A DNA stretch of 35,710 nt from Rhizobium sp. Q54 (lineage in GTDB: Bacteria; Pseudomonadota; Alphaproteobacteria; UBA2966; CAIVPW01): contig CAMDPO010000024.1 in the NCBI GenBank assembly GCA_945904955.1, positions 1 through 35,710 on the forward strand. Reading direction: 5' to 3'. A program made the position numbers and the translations under genes. Position 1 is the first letter of the stretch. Each line of letters starts with the position of its first letter. A model generated the notes under the pieces. It saw only the letters and a list, made by a program, of their open reading frames with translations, had not been told where the DNA came from and did not search any database. Of this stretch, positions 16,560 to 23,709 are shown piece by piece.

Positions 16560-17216
16560 ATGGGCAAGAAGGGCGCGCGTACGCGCGATGCCATATTGGA
16601 GCGGGCCGTGGCCATCGCTAGTCGCGATGGACTCGAAGGCCTGACGATCGGGGGACTCGCCAAGGACCTCGATCTCTCCAAGAGCGGGCTCATTGCCCAC
16701 TTCGGCACCAAGGAGGCGCTCGACCTCGCGGTGCTGCAGACCGCCGCGGCGCTGTTCGGCAACATCGTCATCGTTCCGGCCAACAAGGCAGCACCCGGCG
16801 AAGTGCGCCTGCGCGCCCTGTTCGACGGCTGGTTCCGCTACTCGGGCCACAAGCAGATGCCCGGCGGCGATATCTTCCTGAGCGCCGCGACCGAGCTCGA
16901 CGACAAGCCGGGCGTGTGCCGCTACTACGTGGCGCGCGTCCACAAGGACTGGATCACCGCGCTCGAGAGCGCGACCCGCGAGGCGATGGCGAACGGCCAG
17001 TTCCGCGACAACCTCGACCCGGGCCAGATCGCCTTCAACATCCTGGCGATCCAGCAGGGCTACAACACCTATCACCGGCTGCTGAATGCCTCGAACGCCG
17101 AGGCGCGCGCCCGCGCCTCGTTCGAATCGCTGATGCTGCGCGCCCGCGCCGAAGGCCGCGAGGCGCCGGCAGGCGCCCCCGCGATGGGTGCGGCAGCGAA
17201 TCAGGCGGCTCGCTAG
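16560..17216 (+). CDS. TetR-family transcriptional regulator
   Basis: 218 residues from the ATG at 16560; a GTG one codon earlier is equally possible given GGAGG at 16546-16550. The N-terminal helix-turn-helix is standard: TRDAILERAVAIASRDG, then LTIGGLAKDLDLSKSGLIAHF and GTKEALDLAV. The C-terminal ligand domain (from about residue 70) resembles the TetR_C type with WFRYSGHKQMPGGDIFLSA. The effector is unknown. It follows acs by 99 bases but has its own promoter-like sequence. Target genes could be acs or its own gene; no operator dyad is obvious. Confidence 0.88.
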   Translation: MGKKGARTRDAILERAVAIASRDGLEGLTIGGLAKDLDLSKSGLIAHFGTKEALDLAVLQTAAALFGNIVIVPANKAAPGEVRLRALFDGWFRYSGHKQMPGGDIFLSAATELDDKPGVCRYYVARVHKDWITALESATREAMANGQFRDNLDPGQIAFNILAIQQGYNTYHRLLNASNAEARARASFESLMLRARAEGREAPAGAPAMGAAANQAAR

Positions 17217-17226
17217 CACACGTCGC

Positions 17227-17667
17227 CTAGCACCATGGGGCCCGCGCACCGCCGTCGTAGGCGCGCACCAAATCCAAGGACTGCAGATGCGCGGCGAGGT
17301 CTTCGCCCGCCGCGTCGGTGACGCGGGCGACGACGCGGCCGCCGTACTTGTCCCAGCGGATGGCGTAGAGCTGCACCGGCTGGCCCAACGTCCGGCGGCT
17401 GAGCACGTCGCGCGCCGCCTGCGCGGCGAGGCGCTCCGTGGCGCAGCGACCACGCAGCTCCGGCGCGTCGATGCCATCGAGGCGCACGTGCACCGCGATG
17501 TCCTGCCCCAGCCAGATGCGCGCCCGCACGGCCAAGGTATCGCCATCGATGACGGCGACAACCATGGCAGCGACCGGACCGGCGAGGCTGTCGTCCGCGG
17601 GCGTGGCGGGAACGGCCAACAGCGCCACGCCGACGGTGGCGGCGACGAAGCGGACCTTGGGTCCCAT
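17227..17667 (-). CDS. Staphylococcal-nuclease-like (thermonuclease) secreted nuclease
   Basis: 146 residues from the ATG at 17665-17667. A hydrophobic N-terminus (FVAATVGVALLAVPATPA) indicates export. SNase-fold motifs are MVVAVIDGDTLAV (calcium-binding Asp region), VRLDGIDAPE (the Asp/Glu pocket) and DKYGGRVVARV, with RCATERLAAQAA between. Family members cut DNA and RNA with calcium. The second active-site Arg is plausible in the GGRVVARV stretch. The product is probably periplasmic or extracellular. It diverges from rsmB, and the 69-base space contains an SOS-box-like sequence that would sit in its promoter. The C-terminus ends in Cys. Confidence 0.85.
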   Translation of the reverse strand: MGPKVRFVAATVGVALLAVPATPADDSLAGPVAAMVVAVIDGDTLAVRARIWLGQDIAVHVRLDGIDAPELRGRCATERLAAQAARDVLSRRTLGQPVQLYAIRWDKYGGRVVARVTDAAGEDLAAHLQSLDLVRAYDGGARAPWC

Positions 17668-17675
17668 GGCCCGAA

Positions 17676-17705
17676 CCAATAGCAGAACATTACCAGAACA
17701 TTCAA
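17676..17705 (-). promoter_or_regulatory. SOS-box-like site inside the nuclease promoter
   Basis: On the minus strand GTTC-N7-GTTC lies at 17685-17699, exactly the alphaproteobacterial LexA box consensus. It sits in the 18-base spacer between TTGAAT (17700-17705) and TATTGG (17676-17681), a plausible -35 and -10 for the nuclease gene starting at 17667. A repressor there would block polymerase. Roughly one such 8-base match is expected by chance per window of this size, so position is the main support. Confidence 0.45.
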
Positions 17706-17736
17706 TGAATTGACGGGCGGTCGCCGGTCTGCGCCC

Positions 17737-19029
17737 ATGCCGCCGATGAATGCCCGCGACACTGCCTTGCGCGCCCTGCAAACCGTGCTGGGCGGTGAGA
17801 CCTTGGACGCGGCGTTCGCGCTGGCGGAGAAGGCTTCGATGTCGGCGCGCGATCGCGCCTTCCAGCGGCTGCTGGTGCTGACGACCCTGCGCCGTCTGGG
17901 TCAGATCGACGACGCCCTCTTGCGCTGCGTGCAGCGGCCCCAGGACTTGCCGCCGCGCGAGCGGTGCGTGCTGCGCCTGGGCGCGGCGCAGCTGCTGTTC
18001 CTCGGCACGCCGGCGTTCGCCGCGGTGGACGGTGCGGTGGAGGGGACGCGCAGCAAATCGCTCAAGGGCCTGGTCAACGCCGTGCTGCGGCGACTGGCGC
18101 GCGAAGGGGCGGACATCGTTGCGAGCCAAGACGCGGCGCGGCTCAACTCGCCGGCGTGGCTGTGGGAGCAGTGGTCGCGCGACTTCGGCGAGCCGGAGGC
18201 GCGGGCCATCGCCGCGACGCATCAGGGCGAGCCGCCCCTCGACCTGACCGTGTCTGGGGACGCCGCGGCATTGGCGGAGCGCACGGGTGGCATGCTGTTG
18301 CCGACCGGCAGCCTGCGCCTGCCCAACGCGGGCAAGGTTGCCGACTTGGAAGGATACGACGCGGGCGCGTGGTGGGTGCAGGACGCCGCCGCGGCGCTGC
18401 CAGCGCGAATACTGCTGGGAGCGATTGGCGAACCGCGCAGGGCCAAGATCGCCGATCTTTGTGCGGCGCCTGGCGGCAAGACCGCGCAACTGGCCACCGC
18501 GGGCGCGGCCGTGACGGCGGTCGATCGCGACGCGCCGCGTCTGCAGCGGGTCGCCGACAATCTGCGACGCTTGCGCTTGGAGGCGACGCTGGTCGCCGCA
18601 GACGCGACCCAATGGTCACCCAACACGCAGTTCGACGGCGTGTTGCTCGATGCGCCCTGCACAGCTACCGGGACCATTCGGCGCAATCCCGACATCTCGT
18701 GGCACAAGTCGGCGCAGTCGAGCGCAGCGCTGCGGCCCACCCAGGACGCACTCCTGGACGCGGCCGCCGCGATGCTGCGGCCGGGCGGCGTGCTGGTCTA
18801 CTGCGTGTGCTCGCTGGACAGCGGCGAGGGGATCGAGCGCGTCGAGACCTTCCTGCAACGGCGCAACGGCTTCCGGCGCGAGCCGGTTCGGCCCGCCGAA
18901 GTAGGCGGTCTGGCAGAGCTCATCACGCCCGCCGGAGACCTGCGTACCCTGCCCTCGCACCTCGCCGAGTTGGGCGGCCTGGACGGCTTTTTCGCCGCAC
19001 GGCTGCGCTTCTTGCCGCTCCAATCCTAA
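17737..19029 (+). CDS. rsmB: 16S rRNA (cytosine-967-C5)-methyltransferase
   Basis: 430 residues from the ATG at 17737; another ATG at 17746 is possible, with no clear ribosome-binding site for either. The N-terminal NusB-like RNA-binding domain covers about residues 1-130 (ERCVLRLGAAQLLFL, then KGLVNAVLRRLAREG). The methyltransferase domain follows with DLCAAPGGKTAQLA (SAM binding), LLDAPCTATGTIRRNPDI (first conserved Cys) and VYCVCSLDSGEG (catalytic Cys). It methylates C967 of 16S rRNA. It lies 18 bases before rpe, an order common in this class. Confidence 0.93.
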   Translation: MPPMNARDTALRALQTVLGGETLDAAFALAEKASMSARDRAFQRLLVLTTLRRLGQIDDALLRCVQRPQDLPPRERCVLRLGAAQLLFLGTPAFAAVDGAVEGTRSKSLKGLVNAVLRRLAREGADIVASQDAARLNSPAWLWEQWSRDFGEPEARAIAATHQGEPPLDLTVSGDAAALAERTGGMLLPTGSLRLPNAGKVADLEGYDAGAWWVQDAAAALPARILLGAIGEPRRAKIADLCAAPGGKTAQLATAGAAVTAVDRDAPRLQRVADNLRRLRLEATLVAADATQWSPNTQFDGVLLDAPCTATGTIRRNPDISWHKSAQSSAALRPTQDALLDAAAAMLRPGGVLVYCVCSLDSGEGIERVETFLQRRNGFRREPVRPAEVGGLAELITPAGDLRTLPSHLAELGGLDGFFAARLRFLPLQS

Positions 19030-19047
19030 GCTGGTACAGGTGCGCCC

Positions 19048-19713
19048 ATGAAGCAGCGCGTGCGTATTGCGCCCTCGATCTTGTCGTCGGACTTCGCCCA
19101 ACTTGGCGAAGAGGTGAGGCGTATCGACGCCGCCGGCGCCGACTACATCCATGTCGACGTGATGGACGGTCATTTCGTGCCCAACATCACCATCGGCCCG
19201 GGCGTGGTGAAAGCGCTGCGTCCGCACACCAAGAAGACATTCGACGTGCACTTGATGATCTCGCCGGTGGACCCGTACATCCAGGATTTCTCGGACTCCG
19301 GCGCCGACATCATCTCCGCGCACCCGGAAGCGGGCGCGCACCTGCACCGCACGATCCAGGAGATCAAGCGCTGCGGCAAAAAGGCCGGCGTGGTGCTGAA
19401 CCCGGCGACGCCGCCGGACGTGGTTGACCACCTGATGGGCGATCTCGACCTGATCCTGGTGATGAGCGTCAATCCCGGCTTCGGTGGCCAGAAGTTCATC
19501 AAGAGCCAGCTCGACAAGCTGCGCATCCTGCGCGCCAAGATCGACAGCACGGGACGGCCGATCGACCTCGAGGTCGACGGCGGCATCAATTTCGAGACGG
19601 CGCCGCTGGCAATCGAAGCCGGCGCCGACGTGCTGGTCGCCGGCACCGCCACGTTCACCGGCGGACCGAGCCAGTACGCCGCCAACATCCAAAGGCTGCG
19701 CGGCAGCGCTTGA
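19048..19713 (+). CDS. rpe: Ribulose-phosphate 3-epimerase
   Basis: 221 residues. It interconverts ribulose 5-phosphate and xylulose 5-phosphate in the pentose phosphate pathway. It is a TIM barrel with IAPSILSSDFAQLGEEV, YIHVDVMDGHFVPNITIGP (metal-binding His and Asp), FDVHLMI, MSVNPGFGGQKFI and LEVDGGI. Length is standard and all catalytic blocks are present. The stop overlaps the TTG start of the heparinase-like gene (TTGA), making rsmB-rpe-heparinase a probable operon. Confidence 0.97.
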   Translation: MKQRVRIAPSILSSDFAQLGEEVRRIDAAGADYIHVDVMDGHFVPNITIGPGVVKALRPHTKKTFDVHLMISPVDPYIQDFSDSGADIISAHPEAGAHLHRTIQEIKRCGKKAGVVLNPATPPDVVDHLMGDLDLILVMSVNPGFGGQKFIKSQLDKLRILRAKIDSTGRPIDLEVDGGINFETAPLAIEAGADVLVAGTATFTGGPSQYAANIQRLRGSA

Positions 19714-21455
19714 ACGAGCCTGGGCCTCCCGGTGATCCCGGGGCTTTGCCCGCACAAGTCGGTATGTCCACGCGCCAGGGACCTCCACCTCGGCCCGCTC
19801 GCGGCCACGCCCGCAGCTTCCTCAACACGATCCAGCATCGCCTGCGCGAGCGCATCTTCGCGGCGAGCTTCTATCACCACACGCTGCGCGCCAAGACGCG
19901 CGACAAGCTGTCGGCGCAGCCCGCCGACCCGTGGCGCGGCGACGCCGCGCGCGCCAATGCGCTGTTCCAGGGACGTTACCGCTTCGCCGGCTCCGAGGTG
20001 CAGCTGTTCAATCGGCCGCCGTGGGTCGCCGAGGCGCCGTCGCTGGAGTGGCAGCTCGAAGCGGCGGCGTTCGCTTGGCTGCGCGACTTCCGTAGCGAAG
20101 GCGGCGAAGCAGCGCGCGGCGCCGCCCGCGAGCTCGTAGCGACCTTCATCGAGACGTTCGGCGAGTGGCACCCGGCCATCTGGCGCGCCGACGTGCTCGG
20201 CCGCCGCCTGATGGCGTGGGCCTCGCATGCTGACTACCTGCTCGCTGGCGCCGAACATGTTTTCCGCCGCGGCTTCTTGGTTTCGTTCGAGCGTCAGGCG
20301 CGCCATTTGCTGCGCGCCGTGTCGCTGGCGCCGGAAGGTGGCGGCCGCATTGCGGCGCTGTGCGGCGTGATGCTGGCGGACGCGGCGCTCGGCGGCCTGG
20401 GGCGGCGCGCGCGCGGCGCCACCGCCGATCTCGAAGCAGAGCTGCGCGAGCAGATACTGCCCGACGGCTGTCACGTTTCGCGCAACCCGTCGGAGCACAT
20501 GCGCGCGCTGCGCGACCTGGTGTGGCTGCGCCACGGCCTTGGCGCGGCGCACGCGCCGGTGCCGTTGGCACTGCATGGCACCATTGAGCGCATGGCGGCG
20601 ATGCTGACCTTCCTGCGCCACGGCGATGGCGCACTAGCACTGTTCCACGGCAGCACCGAGGAAGACCGCGCCATCGTCGCCGAGACGTTGGCACTAGCGA
20701 CGCCAACCCGCGAGCGCACCGCGCCGCGCGTCGTCGGACCGTCGCCCGACGTCGCCCAGTACGCGGGCTACGAGCGCCTCGTGGCCGGGCACACCCTGGC
20801 GCTGATGGACACCGGCGCGCCGCCGCCCGATCCGTTCGCCGAGCTCGGCCACGCGGGCACCCTGGCGCTCGAGCTGAGCGTCGGGCGCGACCGCATGATC
20901 GTCAATTGCGGCCACCGCGCCGGAGAGAACTGGCGCATCGCCAGCCGCGCTACCGCGGCGCACACGACCATGGTGGTGGGCGACGCGAATTCGACCGAAG
21001 TGACGGCCGCCGGACTAGGCCTGCGCCCGACCGTCATCGTGCGGCGCCAAGAGGACGAGGGCAACGTCTGGATCGATGCCGACCATGACGGCTACCTACG
21101 CCGCTTCGGGCTGAAGCATCGCCGGCGCGTGTATCTGTCAGCGGCCGGCGACACCTTCCGCGGTGAGGACGCGCTGGAGGGTACCGCGCCGGATGGGACG
21201 CCATTCGTCGTGCGCTTCCACCTACACCCGGACGTGCAAGTCTCGCTGCTTGCCGACGGCGCCCTGCTGCGCCTGGCCAACGGCGAGGGTTGGCGCTTCC
21301 GCGCCGGCGGCGCCGCCATCGGTCTCGAAGAAAGCATCTACCTGGGGCAAATTGGCGAGCTGCGGCGGGCTGAGCAGATCGTGCTGTCGGGCACCGTGCC
21401 GCCGGAAGGCCTCGCGGTGAAGTGGGCGTTCGGACGCATCGAGATGGCGAATTGA
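19710..21455 (+). CDS. Heparinase II/III-family protein
   Basis: 581 residues from a TTG overlapping the rpe stop; an ATG at 19764 would give 563 residues. The N-terminal part resembles the alpha/alpha toroid of the family (WQLEAAAFAWLRDF, then FIETFGEWHPAIWRADVLGR and LPDGCHVSRNPSEHM). The C-terminal part is the beta-sheet Hepar_II_III domain (AGYERLVAGHTLALMDTG, AGTLALELS, DHDGYLRRFGLKHRRR). The family cleaves acidic polysaccharides by beta-elimination. In alphaproteobacteria a homologue commonly sits between rpe/rsmB and purH. No signal peptide is evident, which is odd for a polysaccharide lyase. The real substrate is not known. Confidence 0.85.
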   Translation: MNEPGPPGDPGALPAQVGMSTRQGPPPRPARGHARSFLNTIQHRLRERIFAASFYHHTLRAKTRDKLSAQPADPWRGDAARANALFQGRYRFAGSEVQLFNRPPWVAEAPSLEWQLEAAAFAWLRDFRSEGGEAARGAARELVATFIETFGEWHPAIWRADVLGRRLMAWASHADYLLAGAEHVFRRGFLVSFERQARHLLRAVSLAPEGGGRIAALCGVMLADAALGGLGRRARGATADLEAELREQILPDGCHVSRNPSEHMRALRDLVWLRHGLGAAHAPVPLALHGTIERMAAMLTFLRHGDGALALFHGSTEEDRAIVAETLALATPTRERTAPRVVGPSPDVAQYAGYERLVAGHTLALMDTGAPPPDPFAELGHAGTLALELSVGRDRMIVNCGHRAGENWRIASRATAAHTTMVVGDANSTEVTAAGLGLRPTVIVRRQEDEGNVWIDADHDGYLRRFGLKHRRRVYLSAAGDTFRGEDALEGTAPDGTPFVVRFHLHPDVQVSLLADGALLRLANGEGWRFRAGGAAIGLEESIYLGQIGELRRAEQIVLSGTVPPEGLAVKWAFGRIEMAN

Positions 21456-21456
21456 C

Positions 21457-21912
21457 GTGATCCACGACGAGAACGAATTCCGCACCACCGCGACCGCGCT
21501 GATCGCCGCGTTCGAGCACATCTCGGGACGCGCGCGGCAGGTGTTGATGTCGCGTCACGCCCAGCGCGATGCAGCGGCCAAACTGCTGATGTCGGAGCCC
21601 TCGCGCATCTACCACTATGTGTTCATCAACGAGGTGTGCACGGCGCGCGGCATGAAGGAGTTCGAGTCGGTCGCGACCATGATGGTCAACGTGCTGACGC
21701 TGACCTACGGAGTGCCCGAAGCCGAAGCGCATAAGTACGTGAAGAGCGCCGTGCAGCTCTCGCTGCCGGCCACCAAGGAGTACGTGAGCGGGACGCTCAG
21801 CCTCAACTCGATCGCGTCCGCCATGGGCATCCGCGCCGGCAAGGACTTCGTGCCGGGCGAGGTGAAGAATGCCGACTGTGAGGCGTTTTGCTTGCTGGTG
21901 ATGGCGAGCTAG
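21457..21912 (+). CDS. Uncharacterised 151-residue soluble protein
   Basis: Starts at a GTG one base after the heparinase-like stop, so translational coupling is likely. I do not recognise the family. The sequence is mainly helical and mixed, with a start MIHDENEFRTTATALIAAFE, a middle SEPSRIYHYVFINEVC and an end NADCEAFCLLVMAS holding two Cys. There is no signal peptide, membrane span or catalytic signature. Base and codon use match the neighbours, so it looks like a resident gene. It is followed 17 bases later by another uncharacterised gene on the same strand. Confidence 0.7.
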   Translation: MIHDENEFRTTATALIAAFEHISGRARQVLMSRHAQRDAAAKLLMSEPSRIYHYVFINEVCTARGMKEFESVATMMVNVLTLTYGVPEAEAHKYVKSAVQLSLPATKEYVSGTLSLNSIASAMGIRAGKDFVPGEVKNADCEAFCLLVMAS

Positions 21913-21929
21913 CTGCGTGCGGCGGCGTG

Positions 21930-22400
21930 ATGATCACCGTGTTTCTCACGCGGGTGTCGAACACCCACCACACGTTCTCGTACCAGCGGTCTGACGGGCG
22001 CGGCGAGACGCTTACCCTCGAGACCAAGAGCTTCCTGTTCCACGACCTGCTGCACTATGCGATCGAGAGCGAAGCGAATCTGCGCGATTCGTTCTTCGCC
22101 CGGCTGGCGCGCAGCCAGTCCTATGACGCGCTGACCGGGCCGGACATCAGGTATGACGGCGAGATCAGCATGACCGAGAAGATCGTCGGCGGGCTGACGG
22201 GCTACATGAAGACCGAGCAGCCACCGGAGGTGTTCCTGGCCGGCATCCGCAACTGGGGGCAAGCGAGCGGCGACACGATCCCCGCCTGGCTGACGCGGGA
22301 CTTTGTCATCAACGTGAAAGAGCGCATGCGCCGTCTGCAGGGCGAGTGGAAGGCGCTGCCGTTCGGCGCGACGATGACGCTGGCGTTCCCGCCGAACTAG
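21930..22400 (+). CDS. Uncharacterised protein with an HDLLHY motif
   Basis: 156 residues from the ATG at 21930. The first strands (MITVFLTRVSNTHHTFSYQRSDGRGE) suggest a beta-rich start. FLFHDLLHYAIESEANLRDSFF follows in two parts that recur in hypothetical proteins I have seen but cannot name. A C-terminal helix NVKERMRRLQGEWKALP comes last. His-Asp-x2-His could bind a metal, but no enzyme family is identified. No signal or membrane span. It is probably the last gene of the rsmB-rpe-heparinase run and shares a CTAG stop with the convergent gene. Confidence 0.7.
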   Translation: MITVFLTRVSNTHHTFSYQRSDGRGETLTLETKSFLFHDLLHYAIESEANLRDSFFARLARSQSYDALTGPDIRYDGEISMTEKIVGGLTGYMKTEQPPEVFLAGIRNWGQASGDTIPAWLTRDFVINVKERMRRLQGEWKALPFGATMTLAFPPN

Positions 22401-22996
22401 AAGAGATGAAAGGTCGAGCCGACGACGGCGATCGGCCAGCGGCCCGATTCGAACAGCGCGAACTTCGGGCGAAAGGCGTGGTCAGCGTCGACGCCGGCGA
22501 TCTCGACGAGGGCGCGCTGATGGGCAGCCTGCACCGCGGCGCCGACGGCGGCGTGCAGCAGGCTTTCGTCGTCCATGTGGCCGAGCTCGGCGGCCTCGTT
22601 GGCGGCACGACGGGCGGCGGCTCCGGCGCGCTCCGCTAGGCGCGTGAGCGCCAGGGTGAGCTCGCGGTCGTCGACGATGGTCAGCGCCTCGGCGGTGAGG
22701 GCGGCGCGCAGTTGCTCCTCGGCGTCCCACCAGGCGGAATCGAAGCCCGGATTCTCGGCGGCCGACGCGGCTTCCTCCCAGTCGTGGATCGGCACCAAGT
22801 CCGCCTCCGGGAAGCCGAGCGCGTCGAGGTAGGCGCGCGCATGCCCGCGCTCCGGCGGCAGCAGCGGCTGGCCGATGTGGGTGAACCACGGCACGGCGGC
22901 TAGGTGCGCGCCGAGACGTTCGACGGCAAGTAGACGAGCGAGGCCCTCTTCGGCGCGATCGTCTGCAGCAAACTCCTCGTCGTCGTCGTAGCTCAC
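22397..22996 (-). CDS. Uncharacterised acidic protein downstream of lolA
   Basis: 199 residues from a GTG that overlaps the lolA stop (GTGA). The N-terminus is strongly acidic (SYDDDEEFAADDRAEEGLAR) and cytosolic in character. An aromatic segment follows (VPWFTHIGQPLLPPERGHA, then YLDALGFPEADLVPIHDWEEA), then an Ala-rich helical region and a final beta-like stretch RWPIAVVGSTFHLF. No family is recognised. The coupled position after lolA suggests an operon in which ftsK may be the first gene, unless the hairpin at 23677-23701 stops the transcript. The stop overlaps the convergent gene by four bases. Confidence 0.7.
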   Translation of the reverse strand: MSYDDDEEFAADDRAEEGLARLLAVERLGAHLAAVPWFTHIGQPLLPPERGHARAYLDALGFPEADLVPIHDWEEAASAAENPGFDSAWWDAEEQLRAALTAEALTIVDDRELTLALTRLAERAGAAARRAANEAAELGHMDDESLLHAAVGAAVQAAHQRALVEIAGVDADHAFRPKFALFESGRWPIAVVGSTFHLF

Positions 22997-23601
22997 CGTT
23001 CGCGGCGCTCGGGTGCGAAGAACAGGTCGGGGTCGACGGTGGGATTGATCTCCATCGACGACAGCGCGATCACGGTGCTGAGCCCCTGGGTGTCGAGCAC
23101 GGTCCACTGACGCAACTCGAGCGGGCCGTCGGTGAAGACCAGGGTGAGCGAGCCTTCATCGCGGCGTTGCGGATCGATGAGGGTGATGCGCAGAGAGCCC
23201 GACTGGCGCGCCACGGCGATGACAGAGTTCGGATTGAACTCGATGCGGCGCGCGAGCAACGGCGCGAGCGGCGTACCTCCGATCGGCCAGGCGTTCTCGT
23301 GGTCGAGCTCCTTGTCGTAGTAGATGACGCGCAATCCGTCGGCGAGGACCAGGATCTTGGCCGGCGGGTCGTACTCGAAACGCATGCGCCCCGGGCGGCT
23401 CAGGTAGAACGTGCCCTCGGCGATCTCGCCGCGCGGACCGATCTGCACAAACTTCGCCTTCATCGTGGTGATGCCGTTCAGGTGCGCCTCGACGCGGGCG
23501 ACGTCGGCACGGTCCTCCGTAGTGATGGGTGGGGCCGTGAGCTGCTGGGCGCCAGCGGGCAGCGCGAAGAGCAGGACGATCAGGGCAGTCAGAGTTCGCA
23601 T
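22993..23601 (-). CDS. lolA: Outer-membrane lipoprotein carrier protein LolA
   Basis: 202 residues from the ATG at 23599-23601, which places the signal peptide RTLTALIVLLFALPAGAQ at the start; an upstream start would add a useless extension. LolA ferries lipoproteins through the periplasm from LolCDE to the outer membrane. The LolA-like fold is visible in TMKAKFVQIGPRGEIAEGTF, LSRPGRMRFEYDPP and LVLADGLRVIYYD, then LELRQWTVLDTQGLSTVI. It lies next to ftsK, as in most proteobacteria. The family is degenerate, but the context and motifs agree. Confidence 0.93.
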   Translation of the reverse strand: MRTLTALIVLLFALPAGAQQLTAPPITTEDRADVARVEAHLNGITTMKAKFVQIGPRGEIAEGTFYLSRPGRMRFEYDPPAKILVLADGLRVIYYDKELDHENAWPIGGTPLAPLLARRIEFNPNSVIAVARQSGSLRITLIDPQRRDEGSLTLVFTDGPLELRQWTVLDTQGLSTVIALSSMEINPTVDPDLFFAPERRER

Positions 23602-23676
23602 GGGCCGGACTTTAGTCGAGGCGTGCAGCGGAACGGTGGCGGCCGGCACCGTACGGTGGTGGGCATCCCCACCCTA

Positions 23677-23701
23677 CCCTCCCCTTGAAGTAAGGGGAGG
23701 G
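23677..23701 (-). terminator. Perfect 10-bp hairpin between ftsK and lolA
   Basis: CCCTCCCCTT (23677-23686) and AAGGGGAGGG (23692-23701) form a perfect stem with a 5-base loop. It begins 9 bases after the ftsK stop on the minus strand. No T-run follows, so it may be a dispersed intergenic repeat or an RNA-stabilising element more than a true terminator. Confidence 0.45.
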
Positions 23702-23709
23702 GTCGTTGA

